Source: Duganella qianjiadongensis (lineage in GTDB: Bacteria; Pseudomonadota; Gammaproteobacteria; Burkholderiales; Burkholderiaceae_D). From it: 64,000 nucleotides of DNA. The position numbers were made by a program, and so were the translations under genes. The notes below the pieces were generated by a model. That model saw only the letters and a program-made list of their open reading frames with translations. It was not told where the DNA came from and did no database searches. Location: contig NZ_WWCM01000012.1 in NCBI RefSeq assembly GCF_009857915.1, positions 90,831-154,830 on the forward strand, in the 5' to 3' direction. Positions 40,676-50,089 of the stretch are shown here, piece after piece. Positions within the stretch are counted from its first letter, which is position 1. Every line of letters starts with the position of its first letter.

Positions 40676-42517
40676 GTGCTGACTGTATTCCAGCGGCTGG
40701 AAGCGTGGTTCCTGCGCCGCAGCGCCATGCTCGATCATCCCCGTGCACCGTTTTACGCGGCGCTGCTCGTGCCGCTGCTGCTGGCGTTGCAGTCCCTGCT
40801 GCTGGGGCAGGATGATGGCTGGGATATGCGCAACTACCATCTGTACAATCCGTACGCGCTGCTCAATGGCAGGCTGGCGCTGGATTTCTCGCCGGCCGGT
40901 TTCCAGAGCTATTTCAACCCGCTGCTCGATCTGCCCTACTACCTGCTGACGCGCTATGCGCCCGGTGCTGTGGCCGGTTTCGTGTTCGGCTGGCTGCACG
41001 GGCTGAACTTCATACCCTTGTCCATGCTGGCGCGCCAGTTGCTGCCGGAGCGCCAGCGGGCGGCTTTGCTGCTGGCGCTGGCGGGCTGTCTGGGCGCGGG
41101 CTTCCTGTCCGAACTGGGCAATAGCATGGGTGACAATCTGACCTCGCTGCTGGTGCTGTGGTCAGTGCTACTGGTGCTGCGCCATGGCGTGGCGGCCAGC
41201 GTGCGCACGCTGTTGCTGGCGGGGCTGCTGATGGGCGCAGCGGCCGGTCTGAAGCTCACCAATATCAACTATGCGGTGGCGCTGTGTCTGGCCCTGCTGG
41301 TGTGGCCGCAGGCGTTCTGGCGCCGCATCGGACTGGCATGGTGGTTCGGTGTGGGCGTGCTGGCGGGGCTGGCGGTAACGGCAGGCTGGTGGTGGGCCAC
41401 CATGTGGCGGCTGTATGGCAACCCCCTGTTCCCGCAATTTAACGACATCTTCCGCAGTCCGCTAGCGGCGCAACTGGGCGTGCTCGATACCGAGCATCTG
41501 CCGCACACGCTGACGGAAGCGGTGTTCTGGCCGTTCGTGTTCACCCGCGATATTGCGCGCATTGCCGAAGTACCGCTGCGCCAGTTTATCTGGCCGCTGC
41601 TGATGGTGCTGCTGGTGGCTTATGTGGCGCGGCGGCTGTGGTGCCGCTACCGCGCCGTTACGGTGACTGCCGCTGCCACCGTGCCTGCAGCGGCGCAGGT
41701 GCTGCTGGTATTCACGCTGGTGGCCTATCTGATCTGGCTGAAGCTGTTCAGCATCTACCGCTATCTGGTGCCGCTGGAACTGCTGGCGCCATTGCTGGTC
41801 TGGCTACTGTGTCATGGCCTGATGACAGCAGGCCGGGCGCAGCGCGTCGCCGGCTGGGCACTGACCGCCTGCGTGCTGTACACGCTGCCGTTTGTGACGT
41901 GGGGCCACAGCGGCTGGACGGCGCAGGCCTTCCGCGCCGAAGCACCGCAACTGGCGCAGCCACAGGCCAGCGTGGTGTACATGGTGCGCACGCCGATGGC
42001 GTGGCTGACCCGCTTCTTCCAGCCGGAGGTGGCGTTCATGGCGATCGGTAGCGGCTTCCCCGAATCCGGCGCCTATCTGCAGCGCTTGCGTGCGCAGGCG
42101 GCGGCGCGCACCGGCCAGCATTATGTGATGCTGCCCGCGGCCGTAAACATCCGCCAGAGCGGCGCCGAGCGCAAGCTGGCGCTGGCCCGCGCGCTAGGCC
42201 TGACGGCCAGTGCGGCCGATTGCACCAGGCTGGCCGGCTGGCTGGGCAAAGTCCGTTTCCAGGTCGAGGTGCAGGCACTGGAAGCGGCTACGGCTGCTGC
42301 ATCGGGACAGGCCTGCACGCTGGTATTGCAGCCTCAGTACCGCGCCGATCTGGTCGCCGAGGATGCGGCGCTGCAAGCCGAGGTGCAGGGCCATCTGGCT
42401 CACTATGGGCTGATGCTGCAGCCCGCAGGCTGCCGTACCTACCCGGCCTATGTGGGCACGGAAGCCCACCCTTACCGCCTGTGTCCGGTGCAGCATCTGC
42501 CGCCAGTACAGCCCTGA
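40676..42517 (+). CDS. GT-C-type membrane glycosyltransferase, third gene of a gtr-like cassette
   Basis: The product is 613 residues with about ten or more hydrophobic helices. An acidic loop after the first helix (LGQDDGWDMRNYHLYNPYALLNGR) resembles the catalytic Asp loop of GT-C enzymes. It starts with GTG 40676, four bases after the gtrA-like stop and behind CAGGAG. In gtr cassettes the third protein transfers the flipped sugar to a surface glycan. Its sequence is cassette-specific and it is not assigned to a known sugar here. Confidence 0.75.
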   Translation: MLTVFQRLEAWFLRRSAMLDHPRAPFYAALLVPLLLALQSLLLGQDDGWDMRNYHLYNPYALLNGRLALDFSPAGFQSYFNPLLDLPYYLLTRYAPGAVAGFVFGWLHGLNFIPLSMLARQLLPERQRAALLLALAGCLGAGFLSELGNSMGDNLTSLLVLWSVLLVLRHGVAASVRTLLLAGLLMGAAAGLKLTNINYAVALCLALLVWPQAFWRRIGLAWWFGVGVLAGLAVTAGWWWATMWRLYGNPLFPQFNDIFRSPLAAQLGVLDTEHLPHTLTEAVFWPFVFTRDIARIAEVPLRQFIWPLLMVLLVAYVARRLWCRYRAVTVTAAATVPAAAQVLLVFTLVAYLIWLKLFSIYRYLVPLELLAPLLVWLLCHGLMTAGRAQRVAGWALTACVLYTLPFVTWGHSGWTAQAFRAEAPQLAQPQASVVYMVRTPMAWLTRFFQPEVAFMAIGSGFPESGAYLQRLRAQAAARTGQHYVMLPAAVNIRQSGAERKLALARALGLTASAADCTRLAGWLGKVRFQVEVQALEAATAAASGQACTLVLQPQYRADLVAEDAALQAEVQGHLAHYGLMLQPAGCRTYPAYVGTEAHPYRLCPVQHLPPVQP

Positions 42518-42524
42518 GCGCTGT

Positions 42525-42998
42525 TTATTCTTCGATTCTGACGGTATGGCCGGCGGCGCGCAGTGCCGCTAGCGCCTGTTCGCGCTGGTCGTCCTTGAAC
42601 ATGACGTAGTCGGTGTCATAGGTGGACACGGTGAAGATGCTGACGCCGGCCTGTGCGAGCGGGGCGGTAATCGAGGCCAGTATGCCGACCAGAGCGAAAT
42701 CGAGCTGGCCTTCGACGCGCACGATGCGGTAGCCGCTTTCCTGTTTGAGCTTGGCGGGAATGACCGCCTGCGGGCAGACGATGGACAGCTCGCTGGCGGT
42801 GCGGGTGATGGAGACGAAGCTGTCGCAACGCTTGCTCCAGCCCGGTATGCGCGCAATGGCCGGCAACTGGGCCACGCCCAGCCGTGTTTTCATCAGCGTC
42901 AGGGTCATCTTGGGCGGCGCCGCCGGTTCGGCACGGAGCGGTGTCATACAAAACAACAGTGAACTCAGGCACAGCAAGGGGAGCAGGGGCTTTTTCAT
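42525..42998 (-). CDS. ACT-domain protein with a signal peptide
   Basis: The product is 157 residues. The C-terminal 125 residues look like the CASTOR/ACT_7 group: MTLTLMKTRLGVAQLP at its start, then RIVRVEGQLDFALVGILASITAPLAQAGVSIFTVSTYDTDYVMFKDDQREQALAALRAAG. These proteins normally begin at that MTLTL. Here it is preceded by an apparent signal peptide (MKKPLLPLLCLSSLLFCMTPLRAE). A cytosolic start at MTLTL is possible, but no ribosome binding site is seen at either Met. The ligand, possibly an amino acid, is unknown. Confidence 0.72.
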   Translation of the reverse strand: MKKPLLPLLCLSSLLFCMTPLRAEPAAPPKMTLTLMKTRLGVAQLPAIARIPGWSKRCDSFVSITRTASELSIVCPQAVIPAKLKQESGYRIVRVEGQLDFALVGILASITAPLAQAGVSIFTVSTYDTDYVMFKDDQREQALAALRAAGHTVRIEE

Positions 42999-43094
42999 GG
43001 CGCAGGCAGGTCGAACAGGGGTATAGTCTTGTGAGAATAACATGCCTATCCGGCATGTGTCCGCTTCTTTCCAATCCAGTTCCGGAGGTGTGCG

Positions 43095-43568
43095 ATGTCG
43101 CTGTTTCCCCGCAATCTAGCCCTGATCATGTCGCTGCTGCTGGCCCTGCCAGCCTTTGCCCAGCAACCGAGCTACGGTGCGCCCATCGCGCTGGAGCAGG
43201 CCAAGAAAGCGGCCGCCGGCGCCGTGGCCGAAGCGCGCAAGCTGAAGCTGTCGGTGGCGGTGGCCGTCGTCGATACCCATGGCGCGCCCGTGTATCTGGA
43301 AGTGCTGGACGATACCATGACGGCCGGCCCCAATTTCGCCCTGCAGAAAGCCCGCACGGCGGCCATGATGCGCCGTCCCAGCAAGGCGCTGGAAGATGGT
43401 ATCGCCGGTGGCCGCAACGCTTTGCTCAGCCTGCCCGATCTGCTGATGATAGAAGGCGGCGAGCCGATACTGCTCAATGGCAAGCTGGTGGGGGCGATCG
43501 GCGTTTCCGGTGGCGCCAGTGCACAGGACGGGCAGATTGCCCGCGCCGGTGTGGAGGCCAGCCGCTAG
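43095..43568 (+). CDS. GlcG/HbpS-family exported protein
   Basis: The product is 157 residues with a signal peptide (to about LPAFAQ). The family core follows (AVAVVDTHGAPVYLEVLDDTM, KARTAAMMRRPS, GGEPILLNGKLVGAIGVSGGASAQDGQIARAGVEA). Relatives include haem-binding HbpS and the cobalamin/glycolate-linked GlcG proteins; the function here is uncertain. CGGAGG precedes the ATG by nine bases. It is divergent from the ACT-domain gene, 96 bases apart. Confidence 0.85.
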   Translation: MSLFPRNLALIMSLLLALPAFAQQPSYGAPIALEQAKKAAAGAVAEARKLKLSVAVAVVDTHGAPVYLEVLDDTMTAGPNFALQKARTAAMMRRPSKALEDGIAGGRNALLSLPDLLMIEGGEPILLNGKLVGAIGVSGGASAQDGQIARAGVEASR

Positions 43569-43634
43569 GGCGGAGTGGGGCGCAATCCGGCGGCCGGCAG
43601 GGCGGCCGACCGGCCGGATCCGGTAAGGGGCGAA

Positions 43635-44171
43635 TCAGAAATTAAACCGGGTTGCTACGCTGAGGGCGTTGGCGTCGGAATACAGGCGTGCATATTCGAT
43701 CGAGACGGCGCTGGAACGGGTGATTTGATAGCTCAGACCGGCACCGAAACTGGCGCTGCTCTTGGAACTGGCGGCGGAGCTACTGCCCAGGCTGACCTTG
43801 ACCTTGCCACTGGTGGCACCGAACACGCCATACACGGACAGGCCGTCATCAATCGGCTGGCTCCATTTGGCATAGACGCCGGCCAGCCGGTTGAATTTCA
43901 CATGGAAGTCGGCGCCCGCGAGGTTCAGGGTGTCGCTGCCGGCGCCGCCCGCCAGACGGGCTTCCAGGGCCACGTGCTGGTTGAAGTCATAGCCGAATAT
44001 GGCGCCCAGTGTGGAAGGTGAAACATTGTCGCCTTTGATGACGGCGTTCTTGACGGTCACACGCGCGTAGCTGGCACCCAGGTAAGCGCCGCTGCCTGCC
44101 GGAATGGTGGTCTGTGCGCAGGACATTCCTGCCGCCGTGATGAGGACGGCGGCGACTATTTTATTCAACAT
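43635..44171 (-). CDS. small outer-membrane beta-barrel protein
   Basis: The product is 178 residues with a signal peptide (MLNKIVAAVLITAAGMSCAQ). Alternating hydrophobic strands follow (GAYLGASYARVTVKN, LGAIFGYDFNQHVALEARLAGGAG, GLSVYGVFGATSGKVKVSLG, ASFGAGLSYQITRSSAVSIEYARLY) and the C-terminal residue is Phe (ATRFNF). This is an eight-stranded OmpA/OmpW-like barrel pattern. It is a single gene, convergent with the GlcG gene; between them lies a GC-rich imperfect hairpin (about 43587-43622) without T-runs. Confidence 0.83.
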   Translation of the reverse strand: MLNKIVAAVLITAAGMSCAQTTIPAGSGAYLGASYARVTVKNAVIKGDNVSPSTLGAIFGYDFNQHVALEARLAGGAGSDTLNLAGADFHVKFNRLAGVYAKWSQPIDDGLSVYGVFGATSGKVKVSLGSSSAASSKSSASFGAGLSYQITRSSAVSIEYARLYSDANALSVATRFNF

Positions 44172-44509
44172 GATTCTGCTTTCGGTCTGAGTGGAGGTGA
44201 TGCTGTATAGGCGGGCGAATACTACATGAGTAAATTAATTGCGAATCTATACAATTGTCACAGGCACGGGAAGGCTGGTCTGGTGACGGTGTTTTTGTGC
44301 GCAAGCACAGAGCGGTATTGCCCGGACTGTACGTGTAGAGGTCAGGTGAGTTGATCTATAACAGCGCGTTTGCCTGCATAACTGTCGGGACGCCAGATTT
44401 CTCCAGCGAGCGCCAGGCCGCCATGTAACAGCATGAAAGAATTTTCATCTGTGCAGGAATTGCAGTTATATAATCTTCAACCTTAACTTTCTTATAGGGG
44501 CTATTAAGA
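44172..44509. other. intergenic region before the M16 peptidase gene
   Basis: This 338-base gap between divergent genes has no recognisable gene. A TATAAT box is present at 44469-44474, 36 bases before the GTG start of the peptidase, but no matching -35 is clear. A hairpin GTTTTTGTGCGCAAGCAC-like lies near 44290-44310. Confidence 0.45.
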
Positions 44510-47323
44510 GTGAAGCTATTAACTGCCATCATGCTCAGCGCCGGCATACTGTCGCCTGCGTTTGCCACGACGACGCCTGCACCGGCTAGCGCTGCTGCTG
44601 CCAAAGCTGCTCCCGTTAAAGTCACTTCGGTGGAAGGCATTACCGAATACCGTCTGGCCAATGGTCTGCGCGTACTGCTATTCCCCGACGCCAGCAAACC
44701 TACCCTGACTACCAACATCGTCTACATGGTGGGTTCGCGCCACGAAAATTATGGCGAGACTGGCATGGCGCACTTGCTCGAACACCTGCTGTTCAAGCCC
44801 ACGGCCAACTTCGGCATCAAGAAAGGTACTAAGACACCGGTAGAAGTGCTGAACCAGATCGGCGGCCGCTTCAACGGCACCACGTGGTATGACCGCACCA
44901 ACTACTTCGCCACCTTCCCTGCCAACGACGACAACCTCAAGCAGATGCTGGCGCTGGAAGCGGACCGCATGATCAATTCGCCCATCAGTCAGGACGATCT
45001 GTGGAATAACAAAACCCAGAAGGGCGAGATGACGGTCGTGCGCAACGAGTTCGAAAGCGGCGAGAGCGATCCGTTCCGCGTTACGCTGGAGCGCACCATG
45101 GCGGTGGCCTTCGACTGGCACAACTACGGCAAGTCCACCATCGGCGCCCGCTCGGATATCGAAGGAGTGAGCGTGGACCGCCTGCGCGCTTTCTACCAGC
45201 GCTACTACCAGCCGGACAATGCGATCCTGATGGTGGCGGGCCGCTTTGATGAAAGCAAGGTGCTGGCCCAGATTAACGAATTGTTCGGCAAGATTGCTAA
45301 ACCAACCCGCGTGCTGGCGCCGACCTACACTACCGAACCGACCCAAGATGGTGAACGCTCGGTCAACATACGCCGCAGTGGCGGTACCCAGTTGCTGGCC
45401 ACCGGCTACCATGTGGCACCTGCCAGTCACGCCGATGCAGCCGCGCTGCAGGTACTGGGCAAGATCCTGACCGATGCGCCGAGTGGCCGTCTGCACAAGG
45501 CGCTGGTCGATAGCAAGCTGGCTTCCAATGTGATCGATCTGGACTTCAACCAGATGGAACCGGGCTACCGTCTGTTCGGCGCCGTAGTGCCGAAGGAAGT
45601 GCCGCTGGCTACGGTAGAAGAGGTCATGCTCAAGACGCTGGAAGACATCAAGTCCCATCCGATCACGGACGCTGAAGTAGCGCGTGCCAAAGTGGCGATC
45701 GCCAAGGACATCGACCAGATCGTCAATGACACGGCGCGCTTCACTATCGCCCTGACTTCGGCGCAGGCGGCAGGTGACTGGCGTCTGTTCCATCAGCGCC
45801 GCGATCAGGTGGAAGCCGTCGATGCTGCCGCTGTGCAGGCCGCTGCAGTCAAGTACCTGAAGGCTTCCAACCGTACGCTGGCGCGCTTTATCCCGACCGA
45901 TAGCGCCGACCGCACCGAAGTGCCGAAGACGCCGGACGTCGCGGCACTGGTCAAGGACTATAAGGGCCGCGCCGTGATCGCGCAGGGCGAAGTATTCGAT
46001 CCTAGCCCGGACAATATCGAGCAGCGCGTGCAGCGTTCTGCGCTGGCCAACGGCATGAAGCTGGCGCTGCTGTCCAAGAGCACCAAGGGCAATACTGTCA
46101 GCGCCACCGTGCAGCTGCGCATGGGCACTGCCGACAGCCTGCAGGGCAAGGCAGCCATCGGCGAAATGACGGCGGCGCTGCTGATTGACGGCACCACCCG
46201 TCTGTCGCGGCAGGAAGTCAAGGATAGCTTCGACAAGCTCAAAGCCAATGTGAATATCTCCGGCGGTGCGGAAGGCATCACGGCCAGCGTCACCACCACG
46301 CGCGCGAATCTGGCGGCGGCGCTGGATCTGCTGGCCGAATCGCTGATGCATCCGGCTCTGAGCGAGAAAGACTACTCCGAGCGCCAGCGCGAATCGATTT
46401 CGGAAACCGAACAGCAGATGACGGAACCGCAGCCGCTGGCCAGCGTGGCCATGCGCCGCCTGACCAACCCCTTCCCGCAGGGCCATGTGCGCTACGTGAA
46501 GACGCTGCCGGAACAGCTGGCGGAAGAAAAAGCCGTGACGCTGGAACAGGTCAGGGCCTTCCACCAGGCTTACTACGGTGCTGCCGCCGGCAGCCTGTCG
46601 GTCGTGGGCGACTTCGATGTGGCAGCCGTGCAGGCCCAGGCGGCCAAGCTGTTCGGCAGCTGGAAAGCCGAGCAGGCCTATGTGCGCATACCGGCCGAGA
46701 TGAAGCCGGTCGCAGGGCAGAAGGTGGCGCTGGAAACGCCGGACAAGGCCAACTCGGTGCTGCTGGCGATCCAGCCAGTGCCGCTGAAGGATGATGCGGC
46801 GGTGTATCCGGCTCTGCTGATGGGTAACTACATGCTTGGCGGCGGCGCACTGCGCAGCCGTCTGGCTGACCGTATCCGCCAGAAGGAAGGCCTGTCCTAC
46901 GGCATCGGTTCGCAGTTGTCGGTGCCCTCGCGTGATCCAGCCGGTCTGTGGCTGGCCTTCGCGATCAGCGCGCCGCAGAACACCGTCAAGGTGGAAGCGG
47001 CTCTGCGCGAAGAAATCGACAAGGTGCTCAAGGACGGCTTCACCGAGGCAGAGCTGGCCGATGCCAAGAAAGCCTGGCTGCAATCGCAACAGGTAGGCCG
47101 CACCAACGATGGCGCTCTGGCTAGCCGCCTGTCGAACTACCTGAGCTTCGACCGTACCATGGCCTTCGAGAAGGATCTGGAAGCCAAGGTCAGCGCGCTG
47201 ACGCTGGCACAGGTCAACGAAGCCCTGCGCGCCAACCTGAAGCCGGAAGCTATTTCGGTGGTCAAGGCAGGCGACTTCGCCAAAGCCGCTGCAGCGCCGG
47301 CAGCACCGGCCAGCAAGCCTTAA
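44510..47323 (+). CDS. M16 zinc metallopeptidase, two-domain-repeat form
   Basis: The product is 937 residues with a signal peptide (MKLLTAIMLSAGILSPAFA). The inverted zinc motif H-x-x-E-H (AHLLEHLLFKP) is intact, with a downstream Glu in VVRNEFESGE. A second, inactive M16 half follows (about residues 480-900). It likely degrades peptides in the periplasm, as do the pitrilysin-like enzymes of this length. The GTG start at 44510 follows TAGGGG/AAGA only loosely. It is convergent with the racemase gene, 24 bases apart. Confidence 0.9.
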   Translation: MKLLTAIMLSAGILSPAFATTTPAPASAAAAKAAPVKVTSVEGITEYRLANGLRVLLFPDASKPTLTTNIVYMVGSRHENYGETGMAHLLEHLLFKPTANFGIKKGTKTPVEVLNQIGGRFNGTTWYDRTNYFATFPANDDNLKQMLALEADRMINSPISQDDLWNNKTQKGEMTVVRNEFESGESDPFRVTLERTMAVAFDWHNYGKSTIGARSDIEGVSVDRLRAFYQRYYQPDNAILMVAGRFDESKVLAQINELFGKIAKPTRVLAPTYTTEPTQDGERSVNIRRSGGTQLLATGYHVAPASHADAAALQVLGKILTDAPSGRLHKALVDSKLASNVIDLDFNQMEPGYRLFGAVVPKEVPLATVEEVMLKTLEDIKSHPITDAEVARAKVAIAKDIDQIVNDTARFTIALTSAQAAGDWRLFHQRRDQVEAVDAAAVQAAAVKYLKASNRTLARFIPTDSADRTEVPKTPDVAALVKDYKGRAVIAQGEVFDPSPDNIEQRVQRSALANGMKLALLSKSTKGNTVSATVQLRMGTADSLQGKAAIGEMTAALLIDGTTRLSRQEVKDSFDKLKANVNISGGAEGITASVTTTRANLAAALDLLAESLMHPALSEKDYSERQRESISETEQQMTEPQPLASVAMRRLTNPFPQGHVRYVKTLPEQLAEEKAVTLEQVRAFHQAYYGAAAGSLSVVGDFDVAAVQAQAAKLFGSWKAEQAYVRIPAEMKPVAGQKVALETPDKANSVLLAIQPVPLKDDAAVYPALLMGNYMLGGGALRSRLADRIRQKEGLSYGIGSQLSVPSRDPAGLWLAFAISAPQNTVKVEAALREEIDKVLKDGFTEAELADAKKAWLQSQQVGRTNDGALASRLSNYLSFDRTMAFEKDLEAKVSALTLAQVNEALRANLKPEAISVVKAGDFAKAAAAPAAPASKP

Positions 47324-47347
47324 GCCGGATCAGCCCCAGCGCATGCC

Positions 47348-48508
47348 CTAGCGGATGCGCTGGCGCTTGAGGGTGTAGCGCGTCACCCGTTCTTCCAGCA
47401 CGTTGACGCCTATGCCCGGCCCGGCGGGCATGGCAATGTAGCCATCGTCGGCCAGCACTACCGGCTGGTCGACGATATCTTCCTTGAAGTAGCTGGCCGT
47501 TTCGGCCGTGTCGCCTGCCAGCGTAAAGCCCGTTGCGGCCTGTAGCTGGATATTGAAGGCGCGGCCTATGCCAGTTTCGTCCATCCCGCCCGACCACACG
47601 CCCACCCCGGCCTGTTCGCACAGCGCGGCAATGCGCAGCGATTCGATCATGCCGCCTACCCGTCCCTGCTTGATGTTGATGATGCGTGCCGCATCAAGCG
47701 CCAGTGCCGCCCGGGCATCGTCGAGGTCGTGGATGGATTCGTCCAGACATAGCGGCGTGCGCAGTTCCTGCTGCAAGGCTGCATGCTGCACGATGTCGCT
47801 GTAGGACAGCGGCTGTTCTATCATGGTCAGATGGTAGGCATCGAGCTGGCGCAGCAGCGCAGCATGTTCGAGTCCGTAGTCGCCATTGGCGTCGGCCATC
47901 AGCGCGATGTCCGGATAGGCGGCGCGCACGGCGGCCACCCACTCCACATCCTTGCCCTGCATGATTTTCAGTTTGACCCGGTGATAGGGGCGGCGCAGTG
48001 CATCGCCCACGGCGTCCAGCAGCGCCTCGACGGATGGCTGTATGCCCAGCGCCACGCCGGACTGGATAGGCCGCGGGCGTAGTCCCAGCAGCTGGTGCAG
48101 CGGCACACCCTGCTGGCGTGCAATCAGATCGAGCAGGGCGTTCTCCAGCATAGCCTTGGCCATGCCGTGGCCGCGCACGGGGCTCCAGCTGGCCAGCAGC
48201 TCGGCCAGCGTCTGGCCCGGCGCCAGCAGCGGCAGCAGGAAATCCTGGAAGATGTGGCGCACCGTGCGCGTAGTTTCGCTGGCGTAGAACGGGTCTGGAT
48301 CGGCCACGCATTCGCCCCAGCCCACCACGCCGCCCGATTCCAGTCTTAGCAGCAGCGCTTCCTTGGCGGCCCAGGTGTGTACGCTGGTGGAGAAAGGCCG
48401 CAGATAGGGTATGCGTACCGTGATCAGGTCGATCCGGTCCAGCGCCGGTACGCGCGCCTGCGCAGCGGGGGAAACAGCAACAGGGCAGTGCAGATAGTGT
48501 GGATTCAT
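47348..48508 (-). CDS. N-succinyl-amino-acid racemase / OSBS-family enolase-superfamily enzyme
   Basis: The product is 386 residues. The muconate-lactonizing subgroup catalytic set is in place: K179-x-K181 (RVKLKIMQG), metal ligands D206 (MADANG), E231 (MIEQPL) and D256 (CLDES), and the second base K280 (NIKQGRVGG). The C-terminal segment VWSGGMDETGIGRAFNIQL and then FTLAGDTAETASYF is typical of NSAR/OSBS proteins, where from memory GGM is usually followed by Leu; here it is Asp310. No menaquinone genes are nearby, while a succinyltransferase and a desuccinylase-like gene are. This favours racemisation of an N-succinyl-amino acid over OSBS. It is third in the receptor-transporter-racemase set. 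Confidence 0.82.
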   Translation of the reverse strand: MNPHYLHCPVAVSPAAQARVPALDRIDLITVRIPYLRPFSTSVHTWAAKEALLLRLESGGVVGWGECVADPDPFYASETTRTVRHIFQDFLLPLLAPGQTLAELLASWSPVRGHGMAKAMLENALLDLIARQQGVPLHQLLGLRPRPIQSGVALGIQPSVEALLDAVGDALRRPYHRVKLKIMQGKDVEWVAAVRAAYPDIALMADANGDYGLEHAALLRQLDAYHLTMIEQPLSYSDIVQHAALQQELRTPLCLDESIHDLDDARAALALDAARIINIKQGRVGGMIESLRIAALCEQAGVGVWSGGMDETGIGRAFNIQLQAATGFTLAGDTAETASYFKEDIVDQPVVLADDGYIAMPAGPGIGVNVLEERVTRYTLKRQRIR

Positions 48509-48571
48509 GGGGAGACAGTATTTAGACGGGTAATGAGCAGCGTGTATGGACCCTGGTTCGGTTCCGGGCTA

Positions 48572-49996
48572 TCAGTTGTAGCCATAGACTACGGCAAAAG
48601 CCACCATCCCCATCGACATCAGCAGGATCAGTAGCTGGAAGCGCCAGATGATGCCGAACCAGCGCGTCCATGGCACGCCTGCCACGCCCAGCGTTGCCAT
48701 CAGAATGGCGCCGGTAGGAACGCTCATATTTGCCATGGCGTTGCCCAGCTGGTAGGCCAGCACGGCGGTCTGGCGGGTGACGCCCACCAGATCGGACAGG
48801 CCAGCCATCAGCGGCATATTGATGGCCGCTTGCGCGCTGCCCGAGTGGATCACGAAAGTAAATGCCGTCTGCACGGCCAGCATGCCCTGCGCGGCCAGTA
48901 TCGGCGGCCAGGTTTCCAGCATGGTGCCCATGCTGTGCAAGAAGGTGTTGAGCACGGAGGGGGCGTGCGGATTGGAGCCGCCCAGCAGGTATTCTATGCC
49001 CTTGGCCATGGAGATCACCAGCACGGCCGGCATCAGTTGCTGGGCACCGTTGATGAAGGCTTCGGCGGCGCCATCGGCACTGAGGCGCTTTGCCAGAATG
49101 GAGATCAGCGCCGTGTACAGGCACAGGGTGACGAACTGGGTGGCGATTTCGGGTATGAAGTAGCCTGCTGCCACCACGCCCCAGACGATCCAGACGATGG
49201 TGGCGACGATGCCGGCCAGGATCAGGCGGTCGGCCATGGTCATCGCGGCGTGCTTGACGGCGGACGAGGAGGCACTGTCCTCGCCATCGGTCGGCTGCGG
49301 AAGCTGGCGGTGGCGTTCTGCATACCACAGCGTGAAGACAATGCCGGTGCTGACGAAGATCACGAACATCACCATGCGCAGCGGCGCGCCCGACAGCAGC
49401 GGCACATTGGCGATGCCCTGCGCCAGCGCCACGCCGAAAGGATTCATCCACGAGGTGCCGAAGCCGATCTGGCTGGCCACATAGGTCATCATCACGCCCA
49501 CTTCGGGCGGATAGCCCATGCGCCGGATCAGCGGCAGCAGCAGGGCCAGAAAAGCGATGGTTTCTTCACCCATGCCGAATACGGCGCCACCGGCAGCGAA
49601 CGCCGCAAACAGGCTGCCCAGCAGCAGGCGCGGGTGGTCGCCCGTCATCGCGATCAGGCGCAGCAGGCCACGGTCTACCGCGCCGCTGGCATTGATCACG
49701 CCGAAGGCGCCGCCCACCAGCAGGATGAAGGCAATCACGCCGATGGCCGAGCCGGTACGGCTGCCCGAGGTCATGCCTTCGAACGGCGCGTTGAACAGGC
49801 CCACCTCCTTGCCGCTGGCGAACCACGCGATATGGATGTTGTGTTCGGCCACGCGATAGGAGTCGAGCGAAATAGCCACGCCTTTTTCGAAATAGCCGGC
49901 CGGTACCCAGGGCACCAGCAGGGCCACGAACAGGGCAATGAACAGCAGAATAATCAGGGTATTGGGAACTTTGAAGCGGCTAGCGGGGCTGCTCAT
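48572..49996 (-). CDS. YfcC-family amino acid/C4-dicarboxylate carrier
   Basis: The product is 474 residues with about 12 membrane helices. The family segments GGAFGVINASGAVDRGL, GGAVFGMGEETIAFLALLLPL and GFGTSWMNPFGVALAQGIANVP are those of the YfcC/DcuC group. Members are annotated as basic amino acid antiporters or C4-dicarboxylate carriers. The start used is MSSPASRFKVPN (49996); a longer frame to 50050 adds a non-conserved tail. It is 63 bases upstream of the racemase gene and 93 bases downstream of the receptor. In this setting it may import arginine, a dipeptide or an N-succinyl derivative. Confidence 0.83.
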   Translation of the reverse strand: MSSPASRFKVPNTLIILLFIALFVALLVPWVPAGYFEKGVAISLDSYRVAEHNIHIAWFASGKEVGLFNAPFEGMTSGSRTGSAIGVIAFILLVGGAFGVINASGAVDRGLLRLIAMTGDHPRLLLGSLFAAFAAGGAVFGMGEETIAFLALLLPLIRRMGYPPEVGVMMTYVASQIGFGTSWMNPFGVALAQGIANVPLLSGAPLRMVMFVIFVSTGIVFTLWYAERHRQLPQPTDGEDSASSSAVKHAAMTMADRLILAGIVATIVWIVWGVVAAGYFIPEIATQFVTLCLYTALISILAKRLSADGAAEAFINGAQQLMPAVLVISMAKGIEYLLGGSNPHAPSVLNTFLHSMGTMLETWPPILAAQGMLAVQTAFTFVIHSGSAQAAINMPLMAGLSDLVGVTRQTAVLAYQLGNAMANMSVPTGAILMATLGVAGVPWTRWFGIIWRFQLLILLMSMGMVAFAVVYGYN

Positions 49997-50089
49997 GGCA
50001 AGGGTCTCGGCAGAAGTCTGGGCAAAATGAGGTGACGCCCTGCCTGCCATGCATACAGCGGCATGACAGGACAGGGCGCCGGAGGGGAC

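Noticed and set aside
47348..48508. Annotation as menaquinone-pathway OSBS (menC)
   Set aside because: No other menaquinone gene is in the window, and the succinyltransferase and desuccinylase context fits racemase activity better. OSBS side activity cannot be excluded.
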